A DNA stretch of 64,000 nucleotides from Pectobacterium cacticida (GTDB lineage: Bacteria; Pseudomonadota; Gammaproteobacteria; Enterobacterales; Enterobacteriaceae): the NCBI RefSeq assembly GCF_036885195.1, contig NZ_CP133656.1, positions 186,001 through 250,000 of the forward strand, read 5' to 3'. The notes under the pieces are model-generated. The model worked only from the letters and a program-made list of their open reading frames with translations. It did not search any database and was not told the origin of the DNA. Made by a program: the position numbers and the translations under genes. This document shows positions 1 through 8,029 of this stretch, in pieces (positions within the stretch are counted from its first letter, which is position 1; every line of letters begins with the position of its first letter).

Positions 1-893
1 AGGTGCCGTGGGGCGAAGTGTTCTCGCCCGATCGAATTGAGGATGCAATTAAGACGGTTCGCCCACGCCTATTGCTGACGGTGCAGGGCGATACGTCAAC
101 GACGATGCTGCAACCGCTGGAAGATTTGGGAGAAATTTGTCGCCGACACGGTGTGCTTTTTTACACCGACGCCACGGCCTCGTTTGGTGGAAACCCATTA
201 GAAACGGACAAATGGGGACTGGATGCGGTGTCTGCTGGATTGCAGAAGTGTCTCGGCGGCCCGTCTGGCAGTTCCCCGATCACGCTGAGTCCGCAGATGG
301 AAGCGGTGATCCGTCGGCGTAAATGCGTCGAACAGGGGATCCGAACGGACGCGCATCAGAACGGTGATGATGAGATGATCTACTCCAACTATTTCGATCT
401 CGGCATGGTGATGGATTATTGGGGGCCGGAGCGTCTAAACCACCATACCGAAGCGACAAGCATGCTGTTTGCCGCGCGAGAATGTGCCCGTGTCATCCTT
501 GAAGAAGGGGTGGACCGCAGCATCGCACGCCATGCGTTGCATGGCAATGCGCTGGTGGCGGGGATTCAGGGGATGGGGCTGGAAACCTTTGGCGATCTCA
601 AACACAAAATGAATAACGTGCTGGGCGTGGTCATTCCCGATGGCGTTCACGGTGAGCAGGTGCGCAAGCTATTGCTGGAAGATTTCGCCATTGAGATCGG
701 TACGTCGTTTGGCCCGCTTCAGGGCAAAATCTGGCGCATAGGAACGATGGGCTACAACGCGCGTAAAGATTGTGTAATGCAAACGCTGACGGCGCTTGAG
801 GCGGTATTAAATCGCCTTGGCTTCCGTACCGTACAAGGTGAGGCGATGCAGGCCGCCTGGAATAGCTATGCGGCGCAAGAGGAATGCGCATGA
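1..893 (+). CDS. hpxJ: PLP aminotransferase, (S)-ureidoglycine/alanine-glyoxylate type (5' end outside window)
   Basis: Class V PLP-dependent aminotransferase of the alanine:glyoxylate / PucG family. The N-terminal part lies before the window. The remaining ~296 residues show a PLP pocket with FYTDATASFGG (Asp for the pyridine nitrogen) and the lysine-containing segment SAGLQKCLGGPSGSSP typical of this family. The reading frame ends in an ATGA overlap with the allantoate amidohydrolase gene, so the two are translationally coupled. In Klebsiella the hpxJ-hpxK pair has the same order and acts in hypoxanthine/allantoin nitrogen use, where the aminotransferase would use ureidoglycine and glyoxylate. 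The family is seen in the sequence; the substrate is inferred from the neighbour. The GTG at base 3 is not a credible start. Confidence 0.8.
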   Translation, partial: VPWGEVFSPDRIEDAIKTVRPRLLLTVQGDTSTTMLQPLEDLGEICRRHGVLFYTDATASFGGNPLETDKWGLDAVSAGLQKCLGGPSGSSPITLSPQMEAVIRRRKCVEQGIRTDAHQNGDDEMIYSNYFDLGMVMDYWGPERLNHHTEATSMLFAARECARVILEEGVDRSIARHALHGNALVAGIQGMGLETFGDLKHKMNNVLGVVIPDGVHGEQVRKLLLEDFAIEIGTSFGPLQGKIWRIGTMGYNARKDCVMQTLTALEAVLNRLGFRTVQGEAMQAAWNSYAAQEECA

Positions 894-2155
894 GTGAAAT
901 ACTGATGTTGCCCGCCGCAGCGCAAGCGGCGGCCGAACGGATTATGTCACGCTGTGATGCGCTGGCGGAAATCAGTGAAACGTCCGGTCAGTTGACCCGC
1001 GTTTATCTGTCGCCGGAACACCTGCGCGCCAATGCGCGTGTAGGGGAGTGGATGCGTGAAGCGGGAATGACAGTCTGGCAGGATAGCGTAGGCAACATTT
1101 GCGGCCGCTATGATGGGCTCTCGTCGGATGCGCCAGCGCTGCTGTTGGGCTCGCATTTGGATACGGTACGCAATGCAGGTCGTTACGACGGTATGCTAGG
1201 TGTTCTGACGGCGATTGAGGTGGTGCAAGCACTCCATAAACAGGGAATTCGTTTGCCCGTGGCGCTGGAAATCATCGGCTTTGGCGATGAAGAAGGCACA
1301 CGCTTTGGGATTACGTTACTGGGAAGCCGCGGCTTAACGGGGAGTTGGCCAGAAAGCTGGCTAGCGTGTCGGGATGCCGAGGGTATCAGCGTGGCGCAGG
1401 CATTAACGATTGCCGGGTTGGATCCGCTTCAGATTGCGCGAGCCGAGCGCCCGGTTGATGACATTGTCGGCTACCTGGAGCTCCATATTGAACAGGGGCC
1501 GTGTCTTGAGCAGCAGGATTTAGCGCTGGGCGTTGTCACCGCAATCAACGGTGCGCGGCGGCTTAATTGTACATTCCTGGGGCAGGCGGGTCATGCGGGT
1601 ACGGTACCGATGACGCAGCGTCACGATGCGCTGGCGGCGGCGGCGCACTGGATGGCGCAGGCAGAACTTATCACGCAAGAAAGCGATCCTTATCTGGTGG
1701 CGACGTTTGGCACCGTGCAGTGTTTACCGGGCGCGGCGAATGTGATCCCTGGAGAAGTAAAGCTGACGCTGGATATTCGTGGGCCTGAGGATACGGCGCT
1801 GGATGCGTTGTTGGACCGTATTCTGACGCAAGGACAAGCTATCGCGCATCAACGCGGTTGTCAGTTCGACGCACAGGAATATTATCGTATTGCCGCAACC
1901 CGCTGCGATCCCTCCTTACAGTCAGACCTAAACCAGGCGGTGGCGCAGGTTCAGGGACGGACGATAATGTTGCCGAGCGGCGCAGGTCATGACGCCATTG
2001 CTATCGCTGAGCGTTGGCCTGTTGCCATGCTCTTTGTCCGTTGTCGCGGCGGCGTCAGTCACCACCCCGACGAATCCGTGAACGCGGGGGATGTGACGTT
2101 GGCATTACAGGCACTGGGGAATACGGTATTAGCCTATAGCGAAAAAGATCATTGA
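890..2155 (+). CDS. hpxK: allantoate amidohydrolase (M20 family)
   Basis: Zn-dependent M20 amidohydrolase of the AllC/HpxK/beta-ureidopropionase group, about 421 residues as usual for the family. It would hydrolyse allantoate to ureidoglycine, CO2 and ammonia in the cytoplasm. Metal-site motifs are visible: LLGSHLDTVRNAGRYDG (His and bridging Asp), GFGDEEGTRFG (Glu-Glu pair), ELHIEQGP (His) and a late HHPDE (His). ATG 890 is preferred over ATG 884: it makes the four-base ATGA overlap with the upstream aminotransferase and has an AGAGGA ribosome site at good spacing. Related enzymes act on N-carbamoyl amino acids, but coupling to the aminotransferase favours allantoate. Confidence 0.85.
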   Translation: MSEILMLPAAAQAAAERIMSRCDALAEISETSGQLTRVYLSPEHLRANARVGEWMREAGMTVWQDSVGNICGRYDGLSSDAPALLLGSHLDTVRNAGRYDGMLGVLTAIEVVQALHKQGIRLPVALEIIGFGDEEGTRFGITLLGSRGLTGSWPESWLACRDAEGISVAQALTIAGLDPLQIARAERPVDDIVGYLELHIEQGPCLEQQDLALGVVTAINGARRLNCTFLGQAGHAGTVPMTQRHDALAAAAHWMAQAELITQESDPYLVATFGTVQCLPGAANVIPGEVKLTLDIRGPEDTALDALLDRILTQGQAIAHQRGCQFDAQEYYRIAATRCDPSLQSDLNQAVAQVQGRTIMLPSGAGHDAIAIAERWPVAMLFVRCRGGVSHHPDESVNAGDVTLALQALGNTVLAYSEKDH

Positions 2156-2171
2156 ATTTTATCTCTATTGC

Positions 2172-2217
2172 AGGATAACTCTTATTCTATTATTTATAGG
2201 ATAACTCTCATTCTATT
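2172..2217. repeat. two 20-bp direct repeats upstream of tauA, in the 2156-2461 intergenic region
   Basis: AGGATAACTCTTATTCTATT (2172-2191) is repeated at 2198-2217 with one change (T to C at the twelfth base), start to start 26 bp. The rest of the 306-bp gap before tauA is AT-rich with no gene. Two tandem near-identical elements about 250 bp ahead of a sulfonate uptake operon could be regulator sites; I do not recognise a CysB or Cbl consensus in them. Confidence 0.45.
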
Positions 2218-2461
2218 GTTGGAATTATGAGTGTGGGTTGTGATGGTCAATATCTTATCGTTATTTCGCTATATCGAGTGCGATATTATTTTATAGTTCT
2301 TGCTAGTCAGTATTTTATTGATTCATAAAATTTTATTTTTATAGCTATTTTTTAGAAAACAGTATCTTTATAAGTTATATTGATAGTGCGGTTGTTTCTT
2401 GAACTTTCATCATATATTGATGGCAGAAACTTAAAAAGTTCATAACCACAGAGAGATAACT

Positions 2462-3439
2462 ATGCACTATCTTTTTTTACGACGCCTAATAGCGTTAGGC
2501 ATATTAATCAATATTAGTTTCTTAGCAAAAGCGGCCGATATTACGGTCGCCTATCAAACAATACCGGATCCTTCGCAGGTCGCACAAGCCGATGGAACCT
2601 ACGAAAAAGCGACGGGACTGAAAATAGATTGGCGCAAATTCGATGCCGGAGCGGAAATAATCGCCGCGGTTGCCTCGGGCGATGTACAAATCGCTTATCT
2701 AGGGTCTAGCCCCTATGCGGCGGCAGTGAGCCGGAAAATACCGATTGAAACATTATTGATCGCTTCCCAACTGGGCGCTAGCGAAGCGCTGGTGGTGCGT
2801 CATGGTGCCGGTATTGTCAAACCACAGGATCTGATAGGCAAGAAGGTTGCTACGCCTTTTGTTTCTACGAGTCATTACAGCCTATTGGCCGCGTTGAAAA
2901 ACTGGAATATTGATGCCAAAAAAGTACAGATTATAAATCTGAATCCCCCGGCGATCGGCGCCGCATGGCGACGCGGTGATATTGATGCCACCTATACTTG
3001 GGAGCCTGCGCTTGGCATAGCGAAATCAAACGGTGATGTGCTGATTTCTTCAGGTGAACTGGCAAAGCTGGGGGCCCCGACATTTGATGTCTGGCTAGTA
3101 CGAAAAGACTTTGCCGAGAAACAGCCTCTGGCAGCAAAAGCCTTTGCCAAAGTGACTCAAGATGCCTATACCCACTACCGTAATGATCCTCAGGCGTGGT
3201 TAGCGGATAAGGGCAATGTCGCTAAATTGGCAAAAATAAGTGGTGCAAAAGCCGAAGATATCCCCGCCCTGCTTCAAGGCAATACCTACCTTCTGCCCAA
3301 TGAACAGCGAGAGTTTCTGGCAGCGCCTGCTGCCAAAGCGATAGGCGATACGGCGGTGTTCCTCAAAGATCAACAGCGTATTGACGCCATATTACCGGAT
3401 TATTCTCCCTATGTTACAACCCAATATATTCCCGAATAA
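2462..3439 (+). CDS. tauA: taurine ABC transporter, periplasmic substrate-binding protein
   Basis: Periplasmic taurine-binding protein, 325 residues (about the size of E. coli TauA). An N-terminal signal peptide ends near SFLAKA|AD. The mature part closely follows TauA as I remember it: VAYQT near the start, WRKFDAGAEI, LGSSPYA, LIGKKVATPFVSTSHYSLL and APTFDVWLVRKDFAEK. An AGAGAG ribosome site lies just before ATG 2462. It heads tauA-tauB-tauC with short gaps. In E. coli the operon ends with tauD, the O2-dependent taurine dioxygenase; no tauD follows here, so imported taurine must take another route or tauD lies elsewhere. Confidence 0.93.
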   Translation: MHYLFLRRLIALGILINISFLAKAADITVAYQTIPDPSQVAQADGTYEKATGLKIDWRKFDAGAEIIAAVASGDVQIAYLGSSPYAAAVSRKIPIETLLIASQLGASEALVVRHGAGIVKPQDLIGKKVATPFVSTSHYSLLAALKNWNIDAKKVQIINLNPPAIGAAWRRGDIDATYTWEPALGIAKSNGDVLISSGELAKLGAPTFDVWLVRKDFAEKQPLAAKAFAKVTQDAYTHYRNDPQAWLADKGNVAKLAKISGAKAEDIPALLQGNTYLLPNEQREFLAAPAAKAIGDTAVFLKDQQRIDAILPDYSPYVTTQYIPE

Positions 3440-3496
3440 TTTATGATGCCTGCGCGATCGTCGTCGATATAAGTGGGCTTTACTGGTGGATAAAGA

Positions 3497-4285
3497 ATGA
3501 CATTATTGCAGCTTGAACAAGTAAGCGCCCGTTATGCCACTAGCGAACAATCGGTATTGGAAAATATTACTTTCACGCTGTCGGCGGGGCAATTGATGGT
3601 AGCACTCGGGCCATCAGGAAGCGGGAAAACCACATTACTCAACCTGATTGCCGGATTTATTCCGCCCGTTGAAGGCACAATTTTACTTGATGGTAACGTT
3701 GTTACTGGTCCGGGCGTGGAACGGGGCGTTGTTTTTCAGCATGATGCCTTATTACCATGGCAAGATGTGTTAGAGAATGTGGCGTTTGGGATGAAGTTAG
3801 CTGGTATACCGCAGGCTGAGCGCGAACAAAAGGCGCGCCGATTATTGATGCAGGTGGGTTTAACGGGCTTTGAACATCGCGCGGTGTGGCAACTTTCCGG
3901 CGGTCAGCGACAACGGGTCGGTATTGCCAGAGCGTTGGCTACTAATCCACAGCTATTACTATTAGATGAACCTTTCGGCGCGCTGGATGCATTCGCTCGC
4001 GAGCAAATGCAGGAATTATTACTTACGGTATGGAAAACCGCGGCTAAACCTATTTTTTTGATTACGCATGATATAGAAGAAGCCATTTTCCTGGCGACAG
4101 ATTTAATTATGATGTCACCTTACCCAGGACGTATTATTGAGCACTTAAAACTTGGTTTTGGCACACGCTATGCGAATGGGGAAAGCACGCGAGCGATAAA
4201 ATCGGATCCGCAGTTTATTGAAACCCGAGAATGGGTACTCTCTCGTCTATTTGCCAAGCGCGAACAGTTTTCATCACGCGATTAA
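3497..4285 (+). CDS. tauB: taurine ABC transporter, ATP-binding subunit
   Basis: ABC ATPase of 262 residues that would power TauC. Walker A is GPSGSGKTTLL (about residues 36-46), the signature is LSGGQRQRVGIARAL, and Walker B is LLLLDEPFGALD, followed by the switch histidine in LITHDIEEA. The sequence type (nitrate/sulfonate/taurine family) and its place between tauA and tauC fix the assignment. GGTGG upstream of ATG 3497 can serve as ribosome site. Only 12 bp separate its stop from tauC. Confidence 0.93.
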   Translation: MTLLQLEQVSARYATSEQSVLENITFTLSAGQLMVALGPSGSGKTTLLNLIAGFIPPVEGTILLDGNVVTGPGVERGVVFQHDALLPWQDVLENVAFGMKLAGIPQAEREQKARRLLMQVGLTGFEHRAVWQLSGGQRQRVGIARALATNPQLLLLDEPFGALDAFAREQMQELLLTVWKTAAKPIFLITHDIEEAIFLATDLIMMSPYPGRIIEHLKLGFGTRYANGESTRAIKSDPQFIETREWVLSRLFAKREQFSSRD

Positions 4286-4297
4286 GAGGATATCGTT

Positions 4298-5125
4298 ATG
4301 AGCACTGTCGAACGATCTGCTGAACCAACGTATAAGGCACCAAATTCACGGGTGGCCAAAAGCTCTATTCCTTCTATCGCCATTAGCAGTTTCAGCATAG
4401 GTATATTATTGCTTGCGTGGTGGTTTGTTACCTGGCTGGAAATTGTTGAGCCTTTATTCCTCCCTGGGCCCTATGCCGTGTTACAGCGGCTATGGCAGTT
4501 GGTGACCGTAGGCTATATGGATGCCACGCTCTGGTATCATTTATTTGCCAGCCTACAACGTATCGGATTAGCGTTATTGGCCGCGTTGGCCACGGCGATC
4601 CCATTAGGCCTTGCTATAGGTCGTCATCGCATTTTGCGTGCGGTGTTCGATCCACTGATTGAATTTTATCGTCCAATCCCACCGTTGGCTTACCTTCCAC
4701 TCATTGTTATTTGGTTTGGTATTGGTGAGTTTTCTAAAGTGTTACTGATCTATCTCGCCATTCTGGCACCGATTGTTATTGCGACGGCTGACGGTGTTCG
4801 TAGCACAGACCCTACTAAAATTCTCGCCGCACAGACGCTTGGCGCAACGCCATTACAGTTAATTCGTTATGTCATTTTTCCCAGTGCCCTACCGGATATT
4901 TTAGTTGGAATACGTATTGGATTAGGGGTGGGATGGTCGACATTAGTGGCGGCGGAATTGGTCGCGGCAACCCAGGGATTAGGGTTTATGGTTCAGGCGG
5001 CGTCACAATTTTTATTAACGGATATTGTCATTCTTGGGATACTGACGATCGCGGCCATTGCCTTTATGCTGGAAGTCATGTTGCGTTATCTGCAACGTAA
5101 GTTAGTCCCTTGGCAAGGGCAATAA
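4298..5125 (+). CDS. tauC: taurine ABC transporter, permease subunit
   Basis: Inner-membrane permease of the BPD transporter type, 275 residues, with about six hydrophobic segments after a polar N-terminus of ~28 residues. It has the EAA-loop-like segment AAQTLGATPLQLIRYVIFPSALPDI that contacts TauB (quoted around position 190). The sequence is TauC-like (FYRPIPPLAYLPL). It is the last gene of the tau operon: a strong hairpin at 5139-5173 follows and the next gene is convergent, so tauD is absent here. Confidence 0.92.
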   Translation: MSTVERSAEPTYKAPNSRVAKSSIPSIAISSFSIGILLLAWWFVTWLEIVEPLFLPGPYAVLQRLWQLVTVGYMDATLWYHLFASLQRIGLALLAALATAIPLGLAIGRHRILRAVFDPLIEFYRPIPPLAYLPLIVIWFGIGEFSKVLLIYLAILAPIVIATADGVRSTDPTKILAAQTLGATPLQLIRYVIFPSALPDILVGIRIGLGVGWSTLVAAELVAATQGLGFMVQAASQFLLTDIVILGILTIAAIAFMLEVMLRYLQRKLVPWQGQ

Positions 5126-5138
5126 CGGTTATGCCACG

Positions 5139-5173
5139 TTCCATGACGTTCGCAGTGAGTGAACGTCATGGAA
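5139..5173. terminator. bidirectional hairpin between tauC and the aminotransferase gene
   Basis: Perfect 13-bp arms, TTCCATGACGTTC (5139-5151) and GAACGTCATGGAA (5161-5173), with a 9-nt loop. It lies between two convergent stop codons and is followed rightwards by ATTTTT a few bases on. It probably ends both transcripts. Confidence 0.7.
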
Positions 5174-5185
5174 GAGGCTAGATTT

Positions 5186-6514
5186 TTAGCGCTCTGCGCT
5201 AAGTACCTTACGCAGTATGGAAAACAGCTCGTCAATATGATCCGGCGTCGACACCAGTATCGGGGCGATAATTAGCGTATCGCCAGTCGATTTAAGATGT
5301 AATCCGTGCTCAAAAAGTTTTTTCTGTAACTGATAACCGCGCAGCCCTATCTTCTCCGCAGGACGTAAGTCAATTCCCCCTAATAACCCAAAACCACGAA
5401 TATCGCTAATAATCGGCAGCCCTTGAAGCGAAAAGAGTTTGTCAAGAAAATAAGGGCTTAGCGCTTCTCCATTGGCAAACACGTTCTCTTCCTGATACAG
5501 CCGTAACGTCGCTAGCGCCGCAGCGCAGGCTGCCGGATGGGCACTCCACGTATAACCGTGGAAAAATTCAATCTCTTGCTCGCCCGCCGCATTAATAATG
5601 TGTTCGTAAACCCGGCGATCAACCGCCACCGCAGCCATCGGCTGTGCGCCATTCGTCAGCGCTTTGGCCAGGGTAATGATGTCAGGACGAATAGCAAAGG
5701 TCTGGCTGGCGAACGCCTTACCGGTCCGCCCGAATCCGCAAATGACTTCATCCATAATGAGCAGAATGTCATAGCGATCGCACAGTAACCGGATCCGTTC
5801 AAGGTAGCCTTTTGGCGGAACCAGCACGCCGGTAGACCCCGCAATGGGTTCGATCACGCAGGCGGCGATATTTTCAGGCCCATGTAACTCAATCAGGCGC
5901 TGTAAGTCGTCAGCCAGAAAGTCACCGGATGAGGGTTGACCACGCTGGTAACGGTTTTCCTCCAGCCAGGTATGACGCAGATGTACCACCTGTGGCCAAC
6001 TGCCGGCAAACTGTCGACGATTGTTGGTTAGCCCGCTTAGTGCGACCCCGCCAAAATTGACGCCATGATAGGCTCGTTCCCGAGAAATAAAGAGGGTTCG
6101 TGAACTTTGTTTGCGTGCACGCTGGTACGCAAGCGCCACTTTCAGTGCGCTGTCGATGGCCTCAGAACCCGAATTAACAAAAAAGAGACGATCGAGTTGC
6201 GGGGGGAGTATTTTCGCCAGTTCTCTCGCTGTTTCAAAAGCGAGGGGATGGCTACGATAAAAGCTGGAACTGTAATCCAACGTCATCAATTGGTGATAAA
6301 CCGCATCGGCAATTTCCTGACGGCGGTGACCTAAAGCACAAGTAAACAAGCCGGAGACACCGTCAAGTATACGATTGCCAAGGTGATCCTGATAATAAAG
6401 GCCATCCGCTTGCGTAAACAATTTCGGGTCACGATGAAAATCGCCGTTTGGAGTAAAGGGCAGCCAGAAATTGTCGTTAATCATGCTGTGGAGATCTCTC
6501 TGTGGGTGGGTCAT
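5186..6514 (-). CDS. class III omega-amino acid (taurine/beta-alanine-type):pyruvate aminotransferase
   Basis: PLP-dependent class III aminotransferase, 442 residues, of the beta-alanine:pyruvate group. Visible motifs are the N-terminal WLPFTPNGDF, FVNSGSEAIDSALK (PLP phosphate loop), AYHGVNFGG, IMDEVICGFGRTG (PLP Asp) and LAKALTNGAQPM (Schiff-base Lys). Such enzymes move an omega-amino group to pyruvate, giving alanine. Lying between tauABC and the sulfonate/IslA genes, it may be a taurine:pyruvate aminotransferase giving sulfoacetaldehyde; the substrate is inferred only from place. It is transcribed opposite to both flanking operons. A second in-frame ATG lies at 6484; I kept the outer start because AGGTAG precedes it at fair spacing. 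Confidence 0.8.
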   Translation of the reverse strand: MTHPQRDLHSMINDNFWLPFTPNGDFHRDPKLFTQADGLYYQDHLGNRILDGVSGLFTCALGHRRQEIADAVYHQLMTLDYSSSFYRSHPLAFETARELAKILPPQLDRLFFVNSGSEAIDSALKVALAYQRARKQSSRTLFISRERAYHGVNFGGVALSGLTNNRRQFAGSWPQVVHLRHTWLEENRYQRGQPSSGDFLADDLQRLIELHGPENIAACVIEPIAGSTGVLVPPKGYLERIRLLCDRYDILLIMDEVICGFGRTGKAFASQTFAIRPDIITLAKALTNGAQPMAAVAVDRRVYEHIINAAGEQEIEFFHGYTWSAHPAACAAALATLRLYQEENVFANGEALSPYFLDKLFSLQGLPIISDIRGFGLLGGIDLRPAEKIGLRGYQLQKKLFEHGLHLKSTGDTLIIAPILVSTPDHIDELFSILRKVLSAER

Positions 6515-6787
6515 AGCGAGCTACCTGATAATGTTTGAATATTTAACATTTCCGTAAGTGTTTACGGTGCGACCTTCATTCAGTCTAATCCACTAAAGTT
6601 AAACCCGCTAAATAGCTATTAAAAAAATTTTGATGATATAGCGGAGAACGTAAAGATAAATTCATTCTTTTATTGCCGTTTTTAACGCGATAAATAAGAA
6701 AAGTCTTGGTTTAAATAGTGGGGTGTGAATACTTCATTCTGATTTTTCATTTCTGTTAACTAATTTTATTATGCTGTTTAACATGCG

Positions 6788-6803
6788 AGTGATATTATTC
6801 ACA
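6788..6803. promoter_or_regulatory. CRP-like palindrome in the divergent 6515-6878 intergenic region
   Basis: AGTGATATTATTCACA matches the CRP consensus TGTGA-N6-TCACA at 9 of 10 defined bases. It lies about 90 bp before the sulfonate-binding-protein gene and about 275 bp before the divergent aminotransferase gene. The rest of this 364-bp AT-rich gap shows no gene, and I found no convincing FNR site (TTGAT-N4-ATCAA). Confidence 0.45.
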
Positions 6804-6878
6804 CCATTATTCTTTAGATAAATAATCAATATTATTATCCATAACTGATAGTTAGTAATACTGATATCTACCGTTAGG

Positions 6879-7850
6879 ATGAAGTATTCCTTCTATCATT
6901 ATGGTGCCCCTATGATCGATTTTTTCCGTTATAGCTTTATTCTTATTACATCACTGGCGCTTTCCACCGGAGCGGCTTTAGCCGATACCGTGCGGATTGG
7001 TTATCAGAAGTCAGCGACAACGCTGGTCTTATTAAAAGAAGAAGGTTCGCTGGAAAACAGATTACGCTCACAAGGCGTCACGGTTGAATGGACACAATTC
7101 CCCGGCGGTCCACAATTGCTGGAGGGCCTGAATATTGGCGCTATTGATTTTGGTTTTACGGGAGAAACACCGCCGGTATTCGCTCAAGCGGCACAGGCTG
7201 ATTTGGTTTATGTCGCCAATGAGCCGGCGTCGCCGACGGCCGAAGCCATTTTAGTCCTTAAGGATTCGCCGCTGAATTCAGTGGCGCAGCTAAAAGGGAA
7301 AAAAGTGGCGTTAAATAAAGGATCAAACGTTCACTACTTATTAGTCCAAGCCCTGTCTGAAGCTGGCCTGCAATACAGCGATATTACTCCCGTTTATTTA
7401 CCCCCAGCAGATGCGCGCGCAGCGTTCGAGAATGGCAGCGTAGATGCCTGGGTGATATGGGATCCCTTCAGTGCGGCGGCTGAGCGTCAAATTCATGCTC
7501 GGGTACTGCGTGACGGGCGTGGAATCGTCAATAATTACCAGTTTTATCTGGCGAGGCGTGACTTTGCTGTCAAACATCCACAGGTTATCACTGCGCTAAT
7601 TGAAGAGATCCGTCTGATCGGCAAGAAAGCCGTCGATGATCCTGCGCGCGTTGCTCGCCAAGTCGCGCCCTTGTTAGGTCTCTCTGAAAGTATTACCCAG
7701 CTTGCCGTTGAGAGGCAGGGTTATGATGCTCAGTTTATTTCTCCTGAGGCGATTGCCAGCCAGCAACGTATCGCAGATACCTTTGCCCGATTAAAACTCA
7801 TTCCGGAAAAGCTAGATATTAAGCAGGCAGTGTGGACTCCGCCTCAATGA
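6879..7850 (+). CDS. SsuA-like aliphatic sulfonate-binding periplasmic protein
   Basis: Substrate-binding protein of the SsuA/TauA family, about 323 residues (312 if it starts at ATG 6912, which puts the signal peptide at the very N-terminus). The signal sequence ends near GAALA|DTVRIGYQKS. The VRIGYQK start of the mature part, LKGKKVALNKGSN and DAWVIWDPF are typical of SsuA. No ATPase or permease gene lies beside it, so it may feed TauBC or another ABC system. It sits 179 bp upstream of the glycyl radical enzyme in the same direction, which hints at isethionate or another C2 sulfonate as ligand. The start is uncertain: neither ATG has a clear ribosome site. Confidence 0.82.
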   Translation: MKYSFYHYGAPMIDFFRYSFILITSLALSTGAALADTVRIGYQKSATTLVLLKEEGSLENRLRSQGVTVEWTQFPGGPQLLEGLNIGAIDFGFTGETPPVFAQAAQADLVYVANEPASPTAEAILVLKDSPLNSVAQLKGKKVALNKGSNVHYLLVQALSEAGLQYSDITPVYLPPADARAAFENGSVDAWVIWDPFSAAAERQIHARVLRDGRGIVNNYQFYLARRDFAVKHPQVITALIEEIRLIGKKAVDDPARVARQVAPLLGLSESITQLAVERQGYDAQFISPEAIASQQRIADTFARLKLIPEKLDIKQAVWTPPQ

Positions 7851-7934
7851 CTTGTGGTTTGCGACAAATAGATGAGCCCTCATGGTAGTTAAACCAACGC
7901 GGTGACAATCGGCTTTCGTATGGAGGAATATCTT

Positions 7935-8012
7935 GTGGCAAGGGAGTTCATTGCGAACGGCCTTTTTAATTTACGTGCGGAAAAGATTAAGCCACATGTT
8001 GATATTGAATAA
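7935..8012 (+). CDS. 25-codon reading frame just upstream of islA, unknown
   Basis: A GTG at 7935 is preceded seven bases upstream by a very strong GGAGGAA ribosome site and opens a 25-codon frame ending in TAA at 8010-8012, 17 bp before the islA start ATG 8030. The peptide (REFIANGLFNLRAEKIKP near its middle) looks like the C-terminus of a larger, lost protein, perhaps an oxidoreductase, but I do not recognise it. It could be a remnant or a translated leader coupled to islA. Confidence 0.3.
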   Translation: MAREFIANGLFNLRAEKIKPHVDIE

Positions 8013-8029
8013 ATATTACGAGGATGCCA

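Noticed and set aside
7999..8012. FNR-like TTGAT-N4-AATAA before islA
   Set aside because: The second half fits poorly and it lies only about 20 bp from the start codon, too close to be an activator site for that gene.
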